Program-made: the position numbers and the translations under genes
The notes under the pieces: model-generated
The model's input: the letters and a program-made list of their open reading frames with translations, nothing else
Databases searched by the model: none
What the model was told of the DNA's origin: nothing
NCBI GenBank assembly: GCA_029582155.1
Contig: CM055908.1
Span: 16,479,352 to 16,543,351, forward strand
DNA from: Panopea generosa
Lineage: Eukaryota; Mollusca; Bivalvia; Adapedonta; Hiatellidae
Direction: 5' to 3'
DNA length: 64,000 bases
Part shown: positions 20,066-32,985 of the stretch, piece after piece
Numbering within the stretch: position 1 is the first letter of the stretch
Layout: each line of letters opens with the position of its first letter

Positions 20066-20499
20066 GCCAGTCTCGTGAAAATCAGTTTCCGTGATGTACA
20101 TGAAAAGATACTAGGGCTCAGGAACAAAAAGGTATTAAAGAACTCTGATAATTACAAGCGTGTGGAAGTAGCAAATCTCACTCAGTAGAACACAAGAAGG
20201 GACCACTGTTACGTCTAATGCCACATGGAAATAACTTCCGGGTTGATGCGAATGAACGTATCGGAGCCCGTCAGGATTAGGATGAACCGACGCAGAACGC
20301 TTGAGAAGCCTCCCAAACCACTGGGTCCGTTAGACTAGCACATATAAATGTATGTGGACGGAATAAGGAAAAGCTGATGTTACGTGAAAGCATTTTGCGC
20401 CACGCCAATCTGTGAAACTCTTAATATTATCTCATGAATATTAAGAGATTTTCCAGAGCGAGGCCGGGTGAGCAAGCTGCTTGTTTACATCTCCCAAGC
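20066..20499. other. Unassigned stretch after the LINE
   Basis: No gene recognised. A hairpin, CTCTTAATATT...AATATTAAGAG, sits near 20420-20450. CG content is locally higher (20440-20500) than in neighbouring sequence, which might mark an old promoter for the short frame starting at 20500. Confidence 0.35.
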
Positions 20500-20700
20500 A
20501 TGGCTACTTACAGTGCTAGAGGTTTATCACTATTTCCACATTTTACGTTCGCTTTTGTTGAAGATCATATTAACGAAACAAAAATGTCATCTGGAACAAA
20601 TTAATAGAAAAAGGATACATGTATTTAAGTCAAAACTATATAGATGAGTTAATTTTTACTTATTACGTACATACTATAAACCCTCTTATTTCATATAAAA
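20500..20700 (+). pseudogene. Possible N-terminal exon fragment of a transposon-derived (SWIM/YqaJ-type) protein
   Basis: ATG at 20500 opens 34 codons reading MATYSARGLSLFPHFTFAFV then EDHINETKMSSGTN and a stop. A shift of one base continues as LIEKGYMYLSQNYIDELIF. This resembles, from memory, the start of multi-copy SWIM or YqaJ-domain proteins of molluscs. No downstream domain is visible. It is most likely a frameshifted remnant; the assignment is tentative. Confidence 0.25.
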
Positions 20701-21559
20701 AGAAATCTCTTCATACATTTCTATTCAACATCTTGATCTGTAGTATCTATCCCATTACCAATGCACTTTTCTAAATCTTAAGGCCAAACAGATTTTCAAT
20801 TTCTTAATGTGAATTGTTTCCTTTGCTGACAAACACAGTGTATCCTCAGTAGTGCATATAAAACTTTATCTGAGAAGCAATAAGTTATATTTGTTTGCAG
20901 ATCTATATCATTTCCTTGAGAACTTAGAATTGACCTGATGGTGAAAGGGTCATAAATTAATTGGTTATTTAGATTGTGCTTGTTGGATTTTGCAGGTATT
21001 TGTGGCTATTACCGTATTTGCTCTAATTTCTTGTTTTTGGTTTACGTTCAATTGAATAATTGCAAATCGGACGTTTAAGGGAAATACTATCATTCCCAGT
21101 AAAAGAGTGAAACACCAAAACAGATGCTGGTATGTTAAACATTTTATTTGTTATATCAAGTAAATTGCAACAAGTTTGACATAACATTGACATCTATATA
21201 CATGCTGATACCAAACAAATAAGTTTATTTTATATTTTCAGGTAACATTTTCTTTAGCTTGCATTCAAAACATAGTAAAAGCAACATATATGCAAGTCGA
21301 GTGCCTGTGGACACATTGTGGGTAGCCTACTTTACCAGCTTGCAAAGTATAAAATGTTGACATCAAGGGCTCTGTTTGAAGATATGTCAAAGTATATTTG
21401 TCCCAGTCATGACATGAACCAACAGGAGTAAGAATAGAAGGGAAAGTTGTAGTTGTGCAATATTTAATTGTCAGTGGTCATCGAAGATTTTGACATCATC
21501 AACACCACGAGATTTTAAAATCTACTCTTTACAATCCAGTGTGTGCGTAGAGATGGTGT

Positions 21560-22350
21560 CAACTGGAAATGTCATGTTGATGAGTTGCAGTCATGCTGAT
21601 CATACCAGCAATATAGCTTGAGAAGATTGGGAGCATTCCCTATACGTTTTTTTTTCAAGTACATAGAGGAACTGTTTAGTCACAGCAACAGGTACTTAAA
21701 CAAAATTGTGAATCCAGTTTGTTTGACGAAACAACATTCCCAACACACTATTAGACGATGACAAACAGGTATTCTGGAATCATTAACATTGACAAAAGCC
21801 GAAAACTCAGAACAATCAATTACAACACGTATACTTGGATAAAGTGTTTTGAATTCTTTGTATTTCATGTTTTGATAGCCACAGAGGGATCGAACTTAAT
21901 AAAATATATAGATTTACTCGTGTAGCAATTTTCCTATTAACAATAGATAATGGACAGTTAAATAGCACTGATAAATTATGTTCTGCATGTAACAGGCCAG
22001 CCCTCAACCTACACAAAATCATTGACAATTTTTTAATAAAAAAAATTGCACGTCTTCGTCCAACAAGACTAACTGACATATATGAAATAAAACCAGTGTG
22101 AAATATAATCAGGTATTTATCATTAGAAATCTATTTACACCAAAATGTTGATGTCTAATTGTTGTTTTTTGTTTTTGCATATTTTTACATTCATATGTTT
22201 TGAACTTCAATTCAGTTGTCTGTAACCTCATTTCCTCCTGCAAATTATTTTCATCTGTAGCCATGGATTCAAAAGACATTCCGTCCATACTTGTGTCTGT
22301 ATCTGTATTAATTGTTGTGGATATATCACTGAAAAAGATATAATAACAAC
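21560..22350 (-). pseudogene. Harbinger-like DDE (DDE_Tnp_4 type) transposase remnant
   Basis: On the minus strand a good acceptor (CTTTTTCAG near 22330) leads into LQEEMRLQTTELKFKTYEC and FGVNRF. After a frameshift it reads DKYLIIFHTGFISYMS, then LSMILCRLRAGLLHAEHNLS, IPLWLSKHEIQR and, in another frame, FKTLYPSIRVVIDCSE. The order (basic helix, FYTGF-like motif, LRLRL helix, IDCSE with the first catalytic Asp) matches transposase-derived THAP/DDE_Tnp_4 proteins. Later catalytic motifs are not recognisable and several frames are broken. Confidence 0.55.
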
Positions 22351-24614
22351 AAAATGTTAGCAAAAGTCATTATTATTTGTTTATTTTAAAAAATTAGATT
22401 GCATGATAAATGCCAGTACTAATGATAGTACTCTTTAAATAAATAATTACTGTTACTTTGTTTATTTGTTTCTCATTTTTTTTTCACAATATATAAATCA
22501 CAAACATATCTATCTCACAATTAGTTTACTCTGTGTTACCTTTCTGATACTTTCATACTATTTCCCAGATCCGGGACAAGCTGTTCCTCTCAATGATTAC
22601 TTTCCTTGGTGTTTTGATTACAGCCCAATTAAAGACTTATGGGACAATACCCATGTTAATGTCTTCTTGACAAGTCGATTTAAAATCACCAGTCTTTAAG
22701 TTTGGACACACAACCAGTTATCTGAAAGATTTGTTTTACATTAATACGTTAAGAGAGATTTTTCAGAATGCGAAGATAAACAAAGGAATATATTTATTTT
22801 AAGTAATATACATTGATGTATAAAGGTGTGACAGTTTCCAAAAACTGTGTATGATGAAAAATGACAGTTGGTATTTGATTTTCAGTACCATGTAAATTGG
22901 TAAACAAGAAATAAAAGTAAATACTAGTATATAGATATAATAGAATAACCTGAAGGAATACAAAGTAATAATTACCTTGAAAAGGGGTCCCTCATCTATT
23001 CTGATTTTTACATTTTACAAAATATTTTTTCTATGTTTGTATCTGAGTATCTGCCATCAGATACACATAATTAAACGCACCACTCAAGTACTACCTCTAC
23101 CGCTGGTCAGTTTGTTTGCTCTCCCGGCCTCGTTCTGATTATGGAATCTAAAGCATGCATACAATTTGAGAGAGGAGTATAAGGGTCTCACTGAACAATT
23201 ACCTCCCTTACATGACGGTAGCAAGATTATTACGCCCAAGAAATTAGAGCTGTGTAAAGCGGTTGGGTAATTTTTTTTTAAAAATGCATAAAATGTCATA
23301 TTTCTTTGTGCATATGGGAACATTGGAACATTTTCATGATTTCTGCAAAGTTTGGGTGACCCTGGGAACTGTTTGATGATGCTATAACAGTTTAAAGATG
23401 CGTAGTGATACACTGCAACAAATGGGCAGAATTGTCAAAAATGAAGGGGTGCCATCAAACCATCGAAATTGTGAAAAAGCAACCTGATCAACCCCATGTT
23501 TTTTTCTGCATATTTGGACCAACATAGGACTATCTATGGAAATAATGCACTTTTAGAACCATTGGTAATGTATCCAGTGTTCCAGAAGTGCATGTCTCTA
23601 TATGTAGAACAGTACAAAATTAATTGGTGTGTGAGACGTTCAAGCGGGGGTTTGGAGCATTTTGATATTTGAGACACCACATGCTAAATTCCAGTGAACC
23701 TTTAGGATATCATAATATATTGCAGTTATTTACTGGTTTTGTATATTCTTACTTTTAAACGTTTGTAGACCTATTTAAGGAGAACTTAACTACACAAACG
23801 ATTTTGGTAAATGCATCACATGAATCTATTTTATAAAGCTGGGTATAAGGAAGGCCTAAATAAATATAGAAAAAAAATAATCACAGTGGTCCCTTATTTT
23901 TGAAAAAAAGTACAGTATGTACAATAGGATACAGGCCTGGATTCAGGAATCTCGTTATAAATCACACGAGGGCATGCTTTTTGTAAACTATTGACCTTAA
24001 GATTGTTGTGGTAAAATAATTTATGTCATTCTTTTTGGTGGTGAAAATTAAGGACAGTCTCCTTCAGAGCTAGAAAAAGTTGCACCTCCTCTCCTACACT
24101 TATGTCAATGGATATGTAAGCATCTGCAGCGCATTCATGATATCATAGTTTTAACACGTGTGTGTATCTGGGCTGGCAGGTAAGTCGTGATTTTGGGGAG
24201 AGAATATTCAATTGAAGGGGGCGTGCTATTTACTAGCACCAAATTTTCAATCAATTTAACTTTACTTGCTATATTTTAGGGAGCGTGCCTCGGATGTTCT
24301 GTTCCTTCTGAATCCGCTTTTGAGCCGGTCTATATGACCTGTGGTTTTGCTGAGAGAGTCCTACCTATCATCAACATTTATTTTAATTCAATACAAAAGG
24401 TTCTTGTGTTTCTGTGTTGCTTACTTTACAAACTGTATTTTCATCGAAAAAGTCAGTAAGTCAGTTTCATATAATACCGAATGATGGCCGATAATGTACG
24501 CTACTTTGAAAGGGAGCAGTAGTTGGTTTTGTTGGGAAATAATAAGACGGCGCCGCTTGACATCATAATGTTGAAATTAGACAAATTAAGACGCTAGGTG
24601 GCTCTGTAGGTTAT
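22351..24614. other. Gene-free stretch, nothing recognised
   Basis: 2.3 kb of AT-rich sequence. Short open frames at 22466-22699 (+) and 23084-23413 (-) have no recognisable protein features or clear splice context. Confidence 0.45.
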
Positions 24615-24815
24615 GATATATAGAATTACAGAATGACATTGAACCACATTAGAATGACATCGAACTTCATCAGAATGACATCGAACCACATCAGAATGAC
24701 ATCGAACTACAGCATAATGTAAAGTGACCACATCAGAATAACATCGAACTACATCATATTGTAAAATGACCACATCAGAATGACATCGAACCACAACAGA
24801 ATGATATTGATGTAT
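24615..24815. repeat. Small minisatellite, 21-bp unit
   Basis: Units CAGAATGACATCGAACCACA and variants, with some units replaced by ATAATGTAAAGTGACCACAT-type text. About nine copies. Confidence 0.8.
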
Positions 24816-24984
24816 TACGCATTAGATTTTATTTGTAGACAAAACTAAGTTTATTGACAGTGGGAAATTACACGTCGTTAACGTAGCGGATACATGTCTC
24901 GCTTACGTCTAAAAACGGCTACAATATATATATAAACTCAGATTTACTAGTTACTCAAATATGTAATGACATGGCGTCTATAAC

Positions 24985-25190
24985 TTACCATCTGTCAATT
25001 TCATGGTATTTTTATCAATATATGATAACAGTGCATTCAATTCTTACCATCTAGCAGTTTCATGGTAGATTTATTAACATATTATAACAGTGCATTCAAT
25101 TCTTACCATCTAACAGTTTCATGGTATACTTATCAATGTATGATAACAGTTCATTCAATTCTTACTATCTGCAGTTTCGTGTAGTTTAAA
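24985..25190. repeat. Tandem repeat of about 60-64 bp, 3.5 copies
   Basis: Shared blocks: TTACCATCTAGCAGTTTCAT, GGTAGATTTATTAACATAT and AACAGTGCATTCAATTC. Confidence 0.8.
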
Positions 25191-25873
25191 CAACATCTCA
25201 TATATGAGCTTCCGTCATTCTCAAAAAAGCAATTATATCTCTACATAATTTCTCATTTATAATATAAGTTACCAACCAGTTCTGTATCTATTTGCATTGT
25301 GAATATCAGAATAAGCATCAACACAATCTAATTACACATATCAATTAATTATAACATGATGAATTTCAATACTTCATCGTAAACACGATAGCAAAAACAC
25401 AAAATACGTTCTCAGATTCCTCGGCCTATATTCTAACAAAATGCTTCTCAATACCGTGGATGTGTATTAAATTACAGACATTATCGTCGGAATGGATATA
25501 AACAATTTATACAACTTTACTTAGATCTGATTTTGTCAAAGATATATCTATCAAACATTTAAAAACAACATAATATAAAATTCACATACCCATCTGCCAT
25601 TATGTACTGGAACAGTAACATGCTCAATCTTTCTCGTCACAACCACTCCAAAGATGATTTTGCTAATATTGGACAGTGCTTCCATAGTACAGTCAGAATA
25701 TATAGCAAAACAGTCCACATACCTTAGTGAATTTCGTGCAAATTATGAAACAAAAAACGTTCATGTGTCGTACGAGAATCGTACAATGCGGATTTTACGC
25801 TAGTAGGCCAGTGTAAACTTAAATTAGTTTTATAACAAATAAACCCGTTTAATTATTCTAACTTTCTTGATAC
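25191..25873. other. Gene-free stretch, nothing recognised
   Basis: AT-rich sequence before the second M1 MITE copy. No coding frame or repeat is recognised. Confidence 0.45.
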
Positions 25874-26369
25874 TTAAAGCAACACATCCACGTTTGAACT
25901 TTTAAAAAAAAAAATAATTGAGTTATGAGCACATTTCCCATACAAACATATGATCAATTAGCTGTATATGAGCATATAAAAACAATCCGGAACAAAATGA
26001 TGCCCAAATTATAATGCGTGACTAACACTTTATAAAACAAGCGTGTAACTCACCAGAGTATAAAAAAAATCAAAATGACTTTCAAGGCAGGTAAAGTACA
26101 CTACGCACTAAAACGTGAAGTTTTTTAATACGACTCGCATAATTCAATTTGAAGCCAAGTTGGAATCCTCGGCAATTTTAAAAAAAATTATAAAGCGTTT
26201 GTCACGCTTTATAATTTGGACATCTTTTTTTATAATTCTAAAGCGTTCTGGATAGTGTTTGTTAGCACATATACAGCTTACTGACCATATATTTATGTAT
26301 GGGAAATGTGCTCACAACTCAATTGAAAAACTTTTTAAAAAAAGTTTAAACGTGGATGTGTTGCTTTAA
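25874..26369. mobile_element. TTAA-flanked MITE, family M1, copy 2
   Basis: 496 bp, bounded by TTAA, with the same terminal inverted repeats and interior as 3372-3871. Differences by eye are a few substitutions and short homopolymer indels, so both insertions look recent relative to the SINEs and LINEs here. There is no coding capacity. Confidence 0.8.
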
Positions 26370-28864
26370 TGGACTTTGATGAAATAAACTTCAAAATGAT
26401 TTATTCTTAAATCAAAGAATGAAAATGTAAAAAGTTCCTAAAAACGTTACTCCTATCGAGCTACGATACGTTTTAACAATTCTACGCTACCTGTTTTAAA
26501 TATAGCCTATATCATTACAATGGACACGTACTAGCTGACACTACTAAATTGACCACAGATACCTAACTATTTTGTTACAACAATGAAAAAGTTGAAATGT
26601 AAATATTTTGTTATAGTAACATGTATACGATATATATGTAAACTTGTATGTGTATAATATAATAAGTAGCACCGAATAAGAAAATGAGTGTTGAAAGTTT
26701 CTGTTTACTAAGTGTAAACATTACAATGGCATATGCAAATAGTTTTTAAATGGTTACCGGTATGTAATATGCCAACCTTGTGTTTTGTTGCGATAAGGTG
26801 GTATTTTACAGTTTACATTTTTATTTTATATTCCTGCAAATTATTTTTATATGAATAACCAAACAGTTGAATAACCAAACAGTTGATCTTTCAGTGAGGA
26901 AAGGTTGACATATACTTTGGAAATATTCTATCAATTACAAAATACTAAAATCAATCCTTTGACTTCCAGTTAATGGAATGATGGTGATATTCTACCAAAA
27001 ATCATAATATGAAATGATCAACATGCTTAAAGTTCGTTTACATGAAATAACAGCTGCATGATTTAACGATGCGCTAAAACAGTCTAACTGTTGTTGTTTT
27101 GTACTTTTCAAATTCAATACATGTATTTAATATTTTGTAACGATCAAATTCTGTGCATCATACTTTTGTGATACCTTCTCCAAAATTGTGTGTGTACATA
27201 TGTGTAGCTAGCTTTGGGTTTATATCTATGAATTAGATATATTCTCGTATATAAATCAAACATTGTGGAAATTGTACTTGTATAATTATACGAAATTGTT
27301 ACGTTTACTGTTCGTCATGAAATATGCTTGTATATGTATCCCTATTGGCTTTTAGCTTATAATGGATTTGAAATAAACTACTACTGATAATAATCAATAT
27401 TTTAGATTTCTCAAGTTTTATGACCCCGCCTGGAGGCACAACGATTTCATTCATTCATTCATTCATTCATTCATTCATTCATTCATATTTCTCAATTTCA
27501 TTCATTCATTCACTCAGTGAAATAAATCAATTGGCATTTTTTGGTGTTATTCTAAAAATATTTTTACATGTATTTGACAACTTAATATTTAATTAGAATT
27601 AGTCTAATACATTCTATCATATACTTGTACAACTTACTTTTCTAAAGAAAACAACAATATTTCCTTATTGAAAAAAATTAATTCAACTTAAAATACTTCT
27701 ATCTCTATTTTTCTTGGTAAAAGTTGGCAAAAGTTTTGGGGTGGGGGTGGGGGTAATCGAATTTAAATTTTTTTTAAAAAATGGACATGTTTTTGGCTTC
27801 AATCTAGATACATGTAGTTAATAATCACTGACTTATATTTAATACAAATATTGACAATATCAAATTCACGCCTACAATAATAAGCAGAAACATTAACTGT
27901 AAAAAGGACCGAAGTCTTTTTATTTTTCTTAATTCTTTATTTCATTAAGATTAATTCGTTTTTTAAAACAAATCACCAAGCGTCATCATGAAAACAACAA
28001 ACAAATTCCCTGTTCATGATCAGTTTATTAGGGGCACCCAACTGTTTTATGACCAATAAATGTATAACCCGAGGCAAATAAAGACAATAAAACTGATTAA
28101 TTTATCCCGCGTTGCAACTTTACGACAAACTACTTTTAACGTCATTGGACATTTTCGCTAAACAAAATATTTTATATACAAATATTCATTTTAAGAAGAG
28201 AAAAAAAGAACTTTTCATTTTTTTAATATTATCATAAAAAAAATGATACTTTTTGTTTGCAAATTCTTTTTTGTTCGTTTTGATTTTCTGTCCATACAGA
28301 TGTTGTTTAAATGCAAACCATTACTCGTAATTAACATTTGTTTTTTATTCTAAAAAATATCATAAAATGAGAAAATACTTTAACCACTGGTACTTTGGCC
28401 CTAAGGTATTAATTACGTACATCTGAAGTTAAGAGTTTAACCGTTTATACAGTTATCATTATATGGGGGCAATAAAACCAATAGGACCCTTTCCCCTTTT
28501 TGTAATGTTTTATTACCTGGTGAATAAACGAAAATGTTCTTTTTAAAAATTGTGTCAACATTTTTTTAACTGATGACTTATAGTTATATTTTATGATATG
28601 TCTCAATCTGGCAAAATTTTAAAAACAAAACATGGCTTAAGGCATAATGAAGGTATAAACTTTTGCTAATTGTCATTAAGGTCAATATGGTTCGGTCCGC
28701 TGCCAATTAGCGCTGTAAAAAATGTGAACATACAATTGATAAACTTGCTTTCATAATTACTCTGTTTATTTTGTAACAACAACAATAAAGCAGATTAAAA
28801 TAATGTATGGCAATTTACAGATCATTAAATCACACGTCATTTAAACAGCGCATTACCTTATTAT
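26370..28864. other. AT-rich gene-free stretch with a (CATT)n microsatellite
   Basis: No gene recognised. At 27449-27486 about nine CATT units follow GACCCCGCCTGGAGGCACAA, a possible tail of an unrecognised retroposon. The rest is AT-rich with homopolymer runs. Confidence 0.45.
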
Positions 28865-30535
28865 TAACAATGCTTTATGCTGTAACTCATATTCGGACTT
28901 CTTCGAGTGTTCAGTTGGTTTAAGGCAAGGGGAGGTAATCTCACCAATTATATTTTCTCTATTTATTGATGACCTAGAACTATTTTTACAGAGTTACACA
29001 ATGTCGGGACTATATATCAACGACGTAACGATAATCTTGTTGTTGTTTGCAGATGATATGGTTTTAATTGGTCAAACGCCCGCTGAATTACAAAATTATT
29101 TAGATATGCTAAAAGAGTATTGTGATAAATTGGGCCTAGAGGTTAATGAAGGAAAAACTAAGGTATTGGTGTTTAGGACTAGAGGACATCTGAGAGCTGA
29201 GGAAGAGTGATTATATAATGGGATAAATTTGGAGGTGGTAAATGACTTTAATTATTTGGGAACTGTATTTAATTATACCGGAGCCTTTATATTGAACCAG
29301 GAAACGATCGCAGGTAAAGGTTTAAAGGCGTTGAATGTGCTAATCGCAAATATGAAGAAATACAAATTTAAGCCTAAAACGTGGTGTCAGCTGTTTGATG
29401 CCTTTGTTTGATCAAATCTTAGTTATGGGGCAGAGGTATGGGGTTATACAAAGTCAATAGAAATTGAACGAGTACATTTAAGGTTCTGTAAATATTTGTT
29501 AAAAGTTAAATCAACAACTAGTAATGCAGGCGTGTATGGGGAACTTGGCAGATACCCCATGTATATATCAAGATATGTCAGAATAGTAAACTATTGGAGT
29601 AAAGTTATTTCATCAAAAAATATTCTGATTTCTACTCTGTATAAAGAGTCATTAAGAGATTGTGAGAATGGTTGTACAAATTGGACTAGTAATGTGAAGA
29701 AACTGTTAAATGATTTTGGTTTTAATTATGTTTGGAATGAGCCGCATAGCAACAATCTTGATAATTTTATTGTTTTATTCAAACAAAGAGTTGTAGATTG
29801 TTTTATCCAGAAATGGCAAAATGATATTGTAATTAACAGAGTTTTGGATATGTACAAGCACTACAAAATGTGTTAAGATATGAGATATACTTAGATATGT
29901 TGCCTTTTAAACTAAGATCCTTTCTGTCCAAATTGCGGCTATCAACTCATACACTCAGAATTGAAACTGGGAGATACGCTCAGAATAGAATTGCAAGAAA
30001 TCAAAGATATTGTGCAATTTGTAATTCAAGAGATATAGAAGATGAATTTCATTTTATTCTGATCTGTCCAATGTATGAGCATATTCGTAAATTAGTTGTT
30101 AGAAAATATTACTACAGAAGGCCCAGTGTATTTAAATTTATTGAACTAATGAAAGTAGAATCGAAAAAAGAGGTGACAAATTTAGCTATTTACTTAAAAG
30201 AAGCATTTACAATAAAAAACAATGTAAATTATAACTAAAGTTTATCCTCAAAATATATGTGTAATGAAATCAGGTGCCAGTTTAAACATGTGCCTGAATA
30301 TGTGAATGCTAGCATATGTGTGTGTGTGTGTGTGAGTGTGTGCGTGCGTGCGTGCGTGCGTGTATGTGCGTGTGTGTGCGCGTACGTGCATGCATGCTTT
30401 AGTATGTGCGTGTTTGTGAATGTGAACCTTTCACGTGTTATAATGAATATGTATATATGTATATGTCATGATGAGATACTGTATGTATAAGTCAAAATGA
30501 AATATATGTTCTGTTCTGCTCTATTCTTTATTTAA
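28865..30535 (+). pseudogene. 5'-truncated LINE, family B, copy 1 (intact FADD box)
   Basis: Starts inside the reverse transcriptase: FFECSVGLRQGEVISPIIF (about 28905), then LLLFADDMVLIGQ at about 29040, a complete catalytic box. It continues FNYLGTVFNYTGA, GELGRYPMYISRYVRIVNYW and a C-terminal region with CAICNSRDIEDEFHFILICP (about 30020). Stops at 29208 and 29409 and a shift near 29870 break the frame. The 3' UTR (30238-30535) holds a GT-rich tract and ends in TGTTCTGTTCTGCTCTATTC. Confidence 0.85.
30318..30375. repeat. GT/GC-rich microsatellite in the LINE B copy 1 3' UTR
   Basis: TGTGTGTGTGTG followed by CGTGCGTGCGTGCG and degenerate GTGTGCG units. Confidence 0.8.
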
Positions 30536-30539
30536 TATA

Positions 30540-32985
30540 GATAAAATTTACTAAAAAACATATTTTTGACAATATTACTCAAAATCTGAAAACAAATAAT
30601 ACTGATATAAATACTTGTATAATTGATTTGTCCGATTTGATATACGATATATCGTTCAAAACAAATGGACGAACATGTAAGTTAAACCCATTGCAAAAAC
30701 GTATTAAAAAGGCAGATTGGTTTGATGATACCTGTAGAACTCTTAAAACTCAATTTTTTAACGATAAAAGAAATTATAAAAACAATGCATCAGAAACAAA
30801 TAGAATACGTTTCACAAAAAGTAGGAGTATGTTCTCTAAAGCAAAACGGAAAACAAAAAAACAAATATTTTACCAAAGAAAAATATAACCTATCAAAATT
30901 AAGTAAAATCAACTCTCGAAAATTTTGGATATATATTAAAAACTATAATTCGAAAAAGGTTACAAATACCTCTGGAATAAATGTAAATGATTTTTTCGAA
31001 CACTTTCGATCATTATCGAATACACCACACAGCCATTTTGTACCAGATACTGATGATAATGAGAGACACGAGTCAATAAATATTGAAGAACTTGATTGCC
31101 CTTTTACTATCTGAAATATCTAAAACTGTTTCATCTAAGAAACGACATAACAGTTGTGAATTAAGCAATAATGTAGCAGACTTCCTTATTGATTCAAATG
31201 CTTTTATTACACCGTATATTGTTCAATTTTTTAATAAAATATATGATACAGGAATTTATCCGGACTCGTGGGGTAAAGGATTTATTGTACCAATTCACAA
31301 GAAAGGCGACCGTGATAATCCCTCCAATTATCGTGGAATAACTCTTATAAATGTTCTATCTAAAATATTTTCGCTCGCTTTGAGAAACAGAATTAATAAA
31401 TGGTGCGAATCTGAAAATGTGTTCAACGAACACCAATTTGGCTTCAGGGACAATCATAGCACGACAGATTGCATCGTCATTCTTCATTCGATTATACAAA
31501 AAGTACTTATGTCTAAATCTAAATTATACTGTACATTTATAGATTATGAAAAGGCTTTTGATACCGTTATACATGATGCACTGTGGGTAAAGCTCGTCCA
31601 ATCTGGTATAAGTTGCAAAATGATTAATATTATAAAAGCGATCTATAGTAACGTTAAATCTTGTATAAAATCACCTTATATGACTTTTTCAGACTTCTTT
31701 GATGTAACCCTTGGTTTAAAGCAAGGGGAGCCCTTGTCACCGTTACTTTTTATTTTGTTCATTACATCACTACGAATAGTTTATCAATAATGAAAATTAG
31801 AAATAGTAGATACATTTTGTTATTTAGGAATACGTTTTTCATATACGGGAAGCATGGCAAATGCAATAATAGCTCTTCAAGAGCAAGCACTTACTGCGTA
31901 TAATTGTTTGCTTTCGGTGTTTAGTAGAATCAATGTAGATATTAAAACTAAGTTACAACTTTTTGATTCAATGGTTTTACTTATACTTTTATATGGGTCG
32001 GAAATTTGGGGAATATATGAATTTGAAGATTTAAATAAATTACACATAAAATTTTGCAAACATATTTTAGGTGTAAAACAGCAAACTCCGAACATAGCCG
32101 TTTTAGGTGAACTAGGTAGATTTCCTATATCTGTGATTGCTAAAGAACGTTCCATTATTTACTGGACTAAGATCATAAAGCAACCGAATTCAATTTTGTA
32201 TAAATCTTTTAATGAACAATGTAACGTTCAAAATAATAAATGTTGGGCCAAATGTATGGAATCTTTCTTAAATAATCTAGGATTTGAAGACATTTGGCAA
32301 AATTTCAACCCAGTTATAAACTATTCTATCTTATTTAAACAAAGAATTAGAAACCAATACATGCAAACTTGGACTGCATCTGTCCAGACTATGCAAAAAC
32401 TACAATATTATAATCAGTTTAAAGTAGATTTTAAATATGAAGAGTACTTAGATTTTATTTCAAACGAAAATAATCGCAAAAACCTGACACGTTTACGTCT
32501 TAGTGCCCATAATTTAGAATCAGGCAGATATAATAATGTAGAAAGAGAAAAATCGAAATTATGTTCCTTAAATGTTGTTGAATCAGAGTATCATTTTCTT
32601 TTATGTTGTCCAAAATATAGAACAATAAGAACTAAATATCTAAAAAATATATCATTTCCAACTGTTAATAAATTTATAAATCTATTTTCAACTACAAATA
32701 AACGACTAGTGCGTAATACATCAAGATATATTACTGAGGCTTTTACGCTAAGAAAAACTACCTTGAATACAATGACTCTTCTTAACTATATTCATTTAAA
32801 TGAATTATTGAAAATATAATGTCTAGATTTGATATCTTACAACATGTGACTGTTTGTTTGTGAATGTCTTATCTATGTTTATATATTGTGTGTCTATGCC
32901 ATATTTGTTTAAATATTCTCTGTAAATGGCCATAGGCAATTGTGTATTGTCGTTATGCCAATAAAACTGAAACTGAAACTATTCA
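30540..32985 (+). pseudogene. LINE, family B, copy 2, with the catalytic segment deleted
   Basis: The longest member here. Pre-RT linker (KKADWFDDTCRTLKTQFFN, 30700); RT motifs NKIYDTGIYPDSWGKGFIV (31240), NPSNYRGITLINVLSKIF (31320), HQFGFRDNHSTTDCI (31430), FIDYEKAFDTVIHDALW (31535), LGLKQGEPLSPLLFILFI (31710). The sequence then jumps to LEIVDTFCYLGIRFSYTG (31800), so the roughly 75 residues containing FADD are missing. The C-terminal domain (31854-32819) is open for 321 codons, including GELGRFPISVIAKERSI and a decayed Cys motif (VESEYHFLLCCPKYRTI). The 3' end has GTTATGCCAATAAAACTGAA and a GAAACT tail. Confidence 0.9.

Noticed and set aside
28865..32985. Endogenous virus or LTR retrotransposon
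   Set aside because: No LTRs, protease, integrase or envelope-like sequences. The domain order and 3' tails are those of non-LTR elements.
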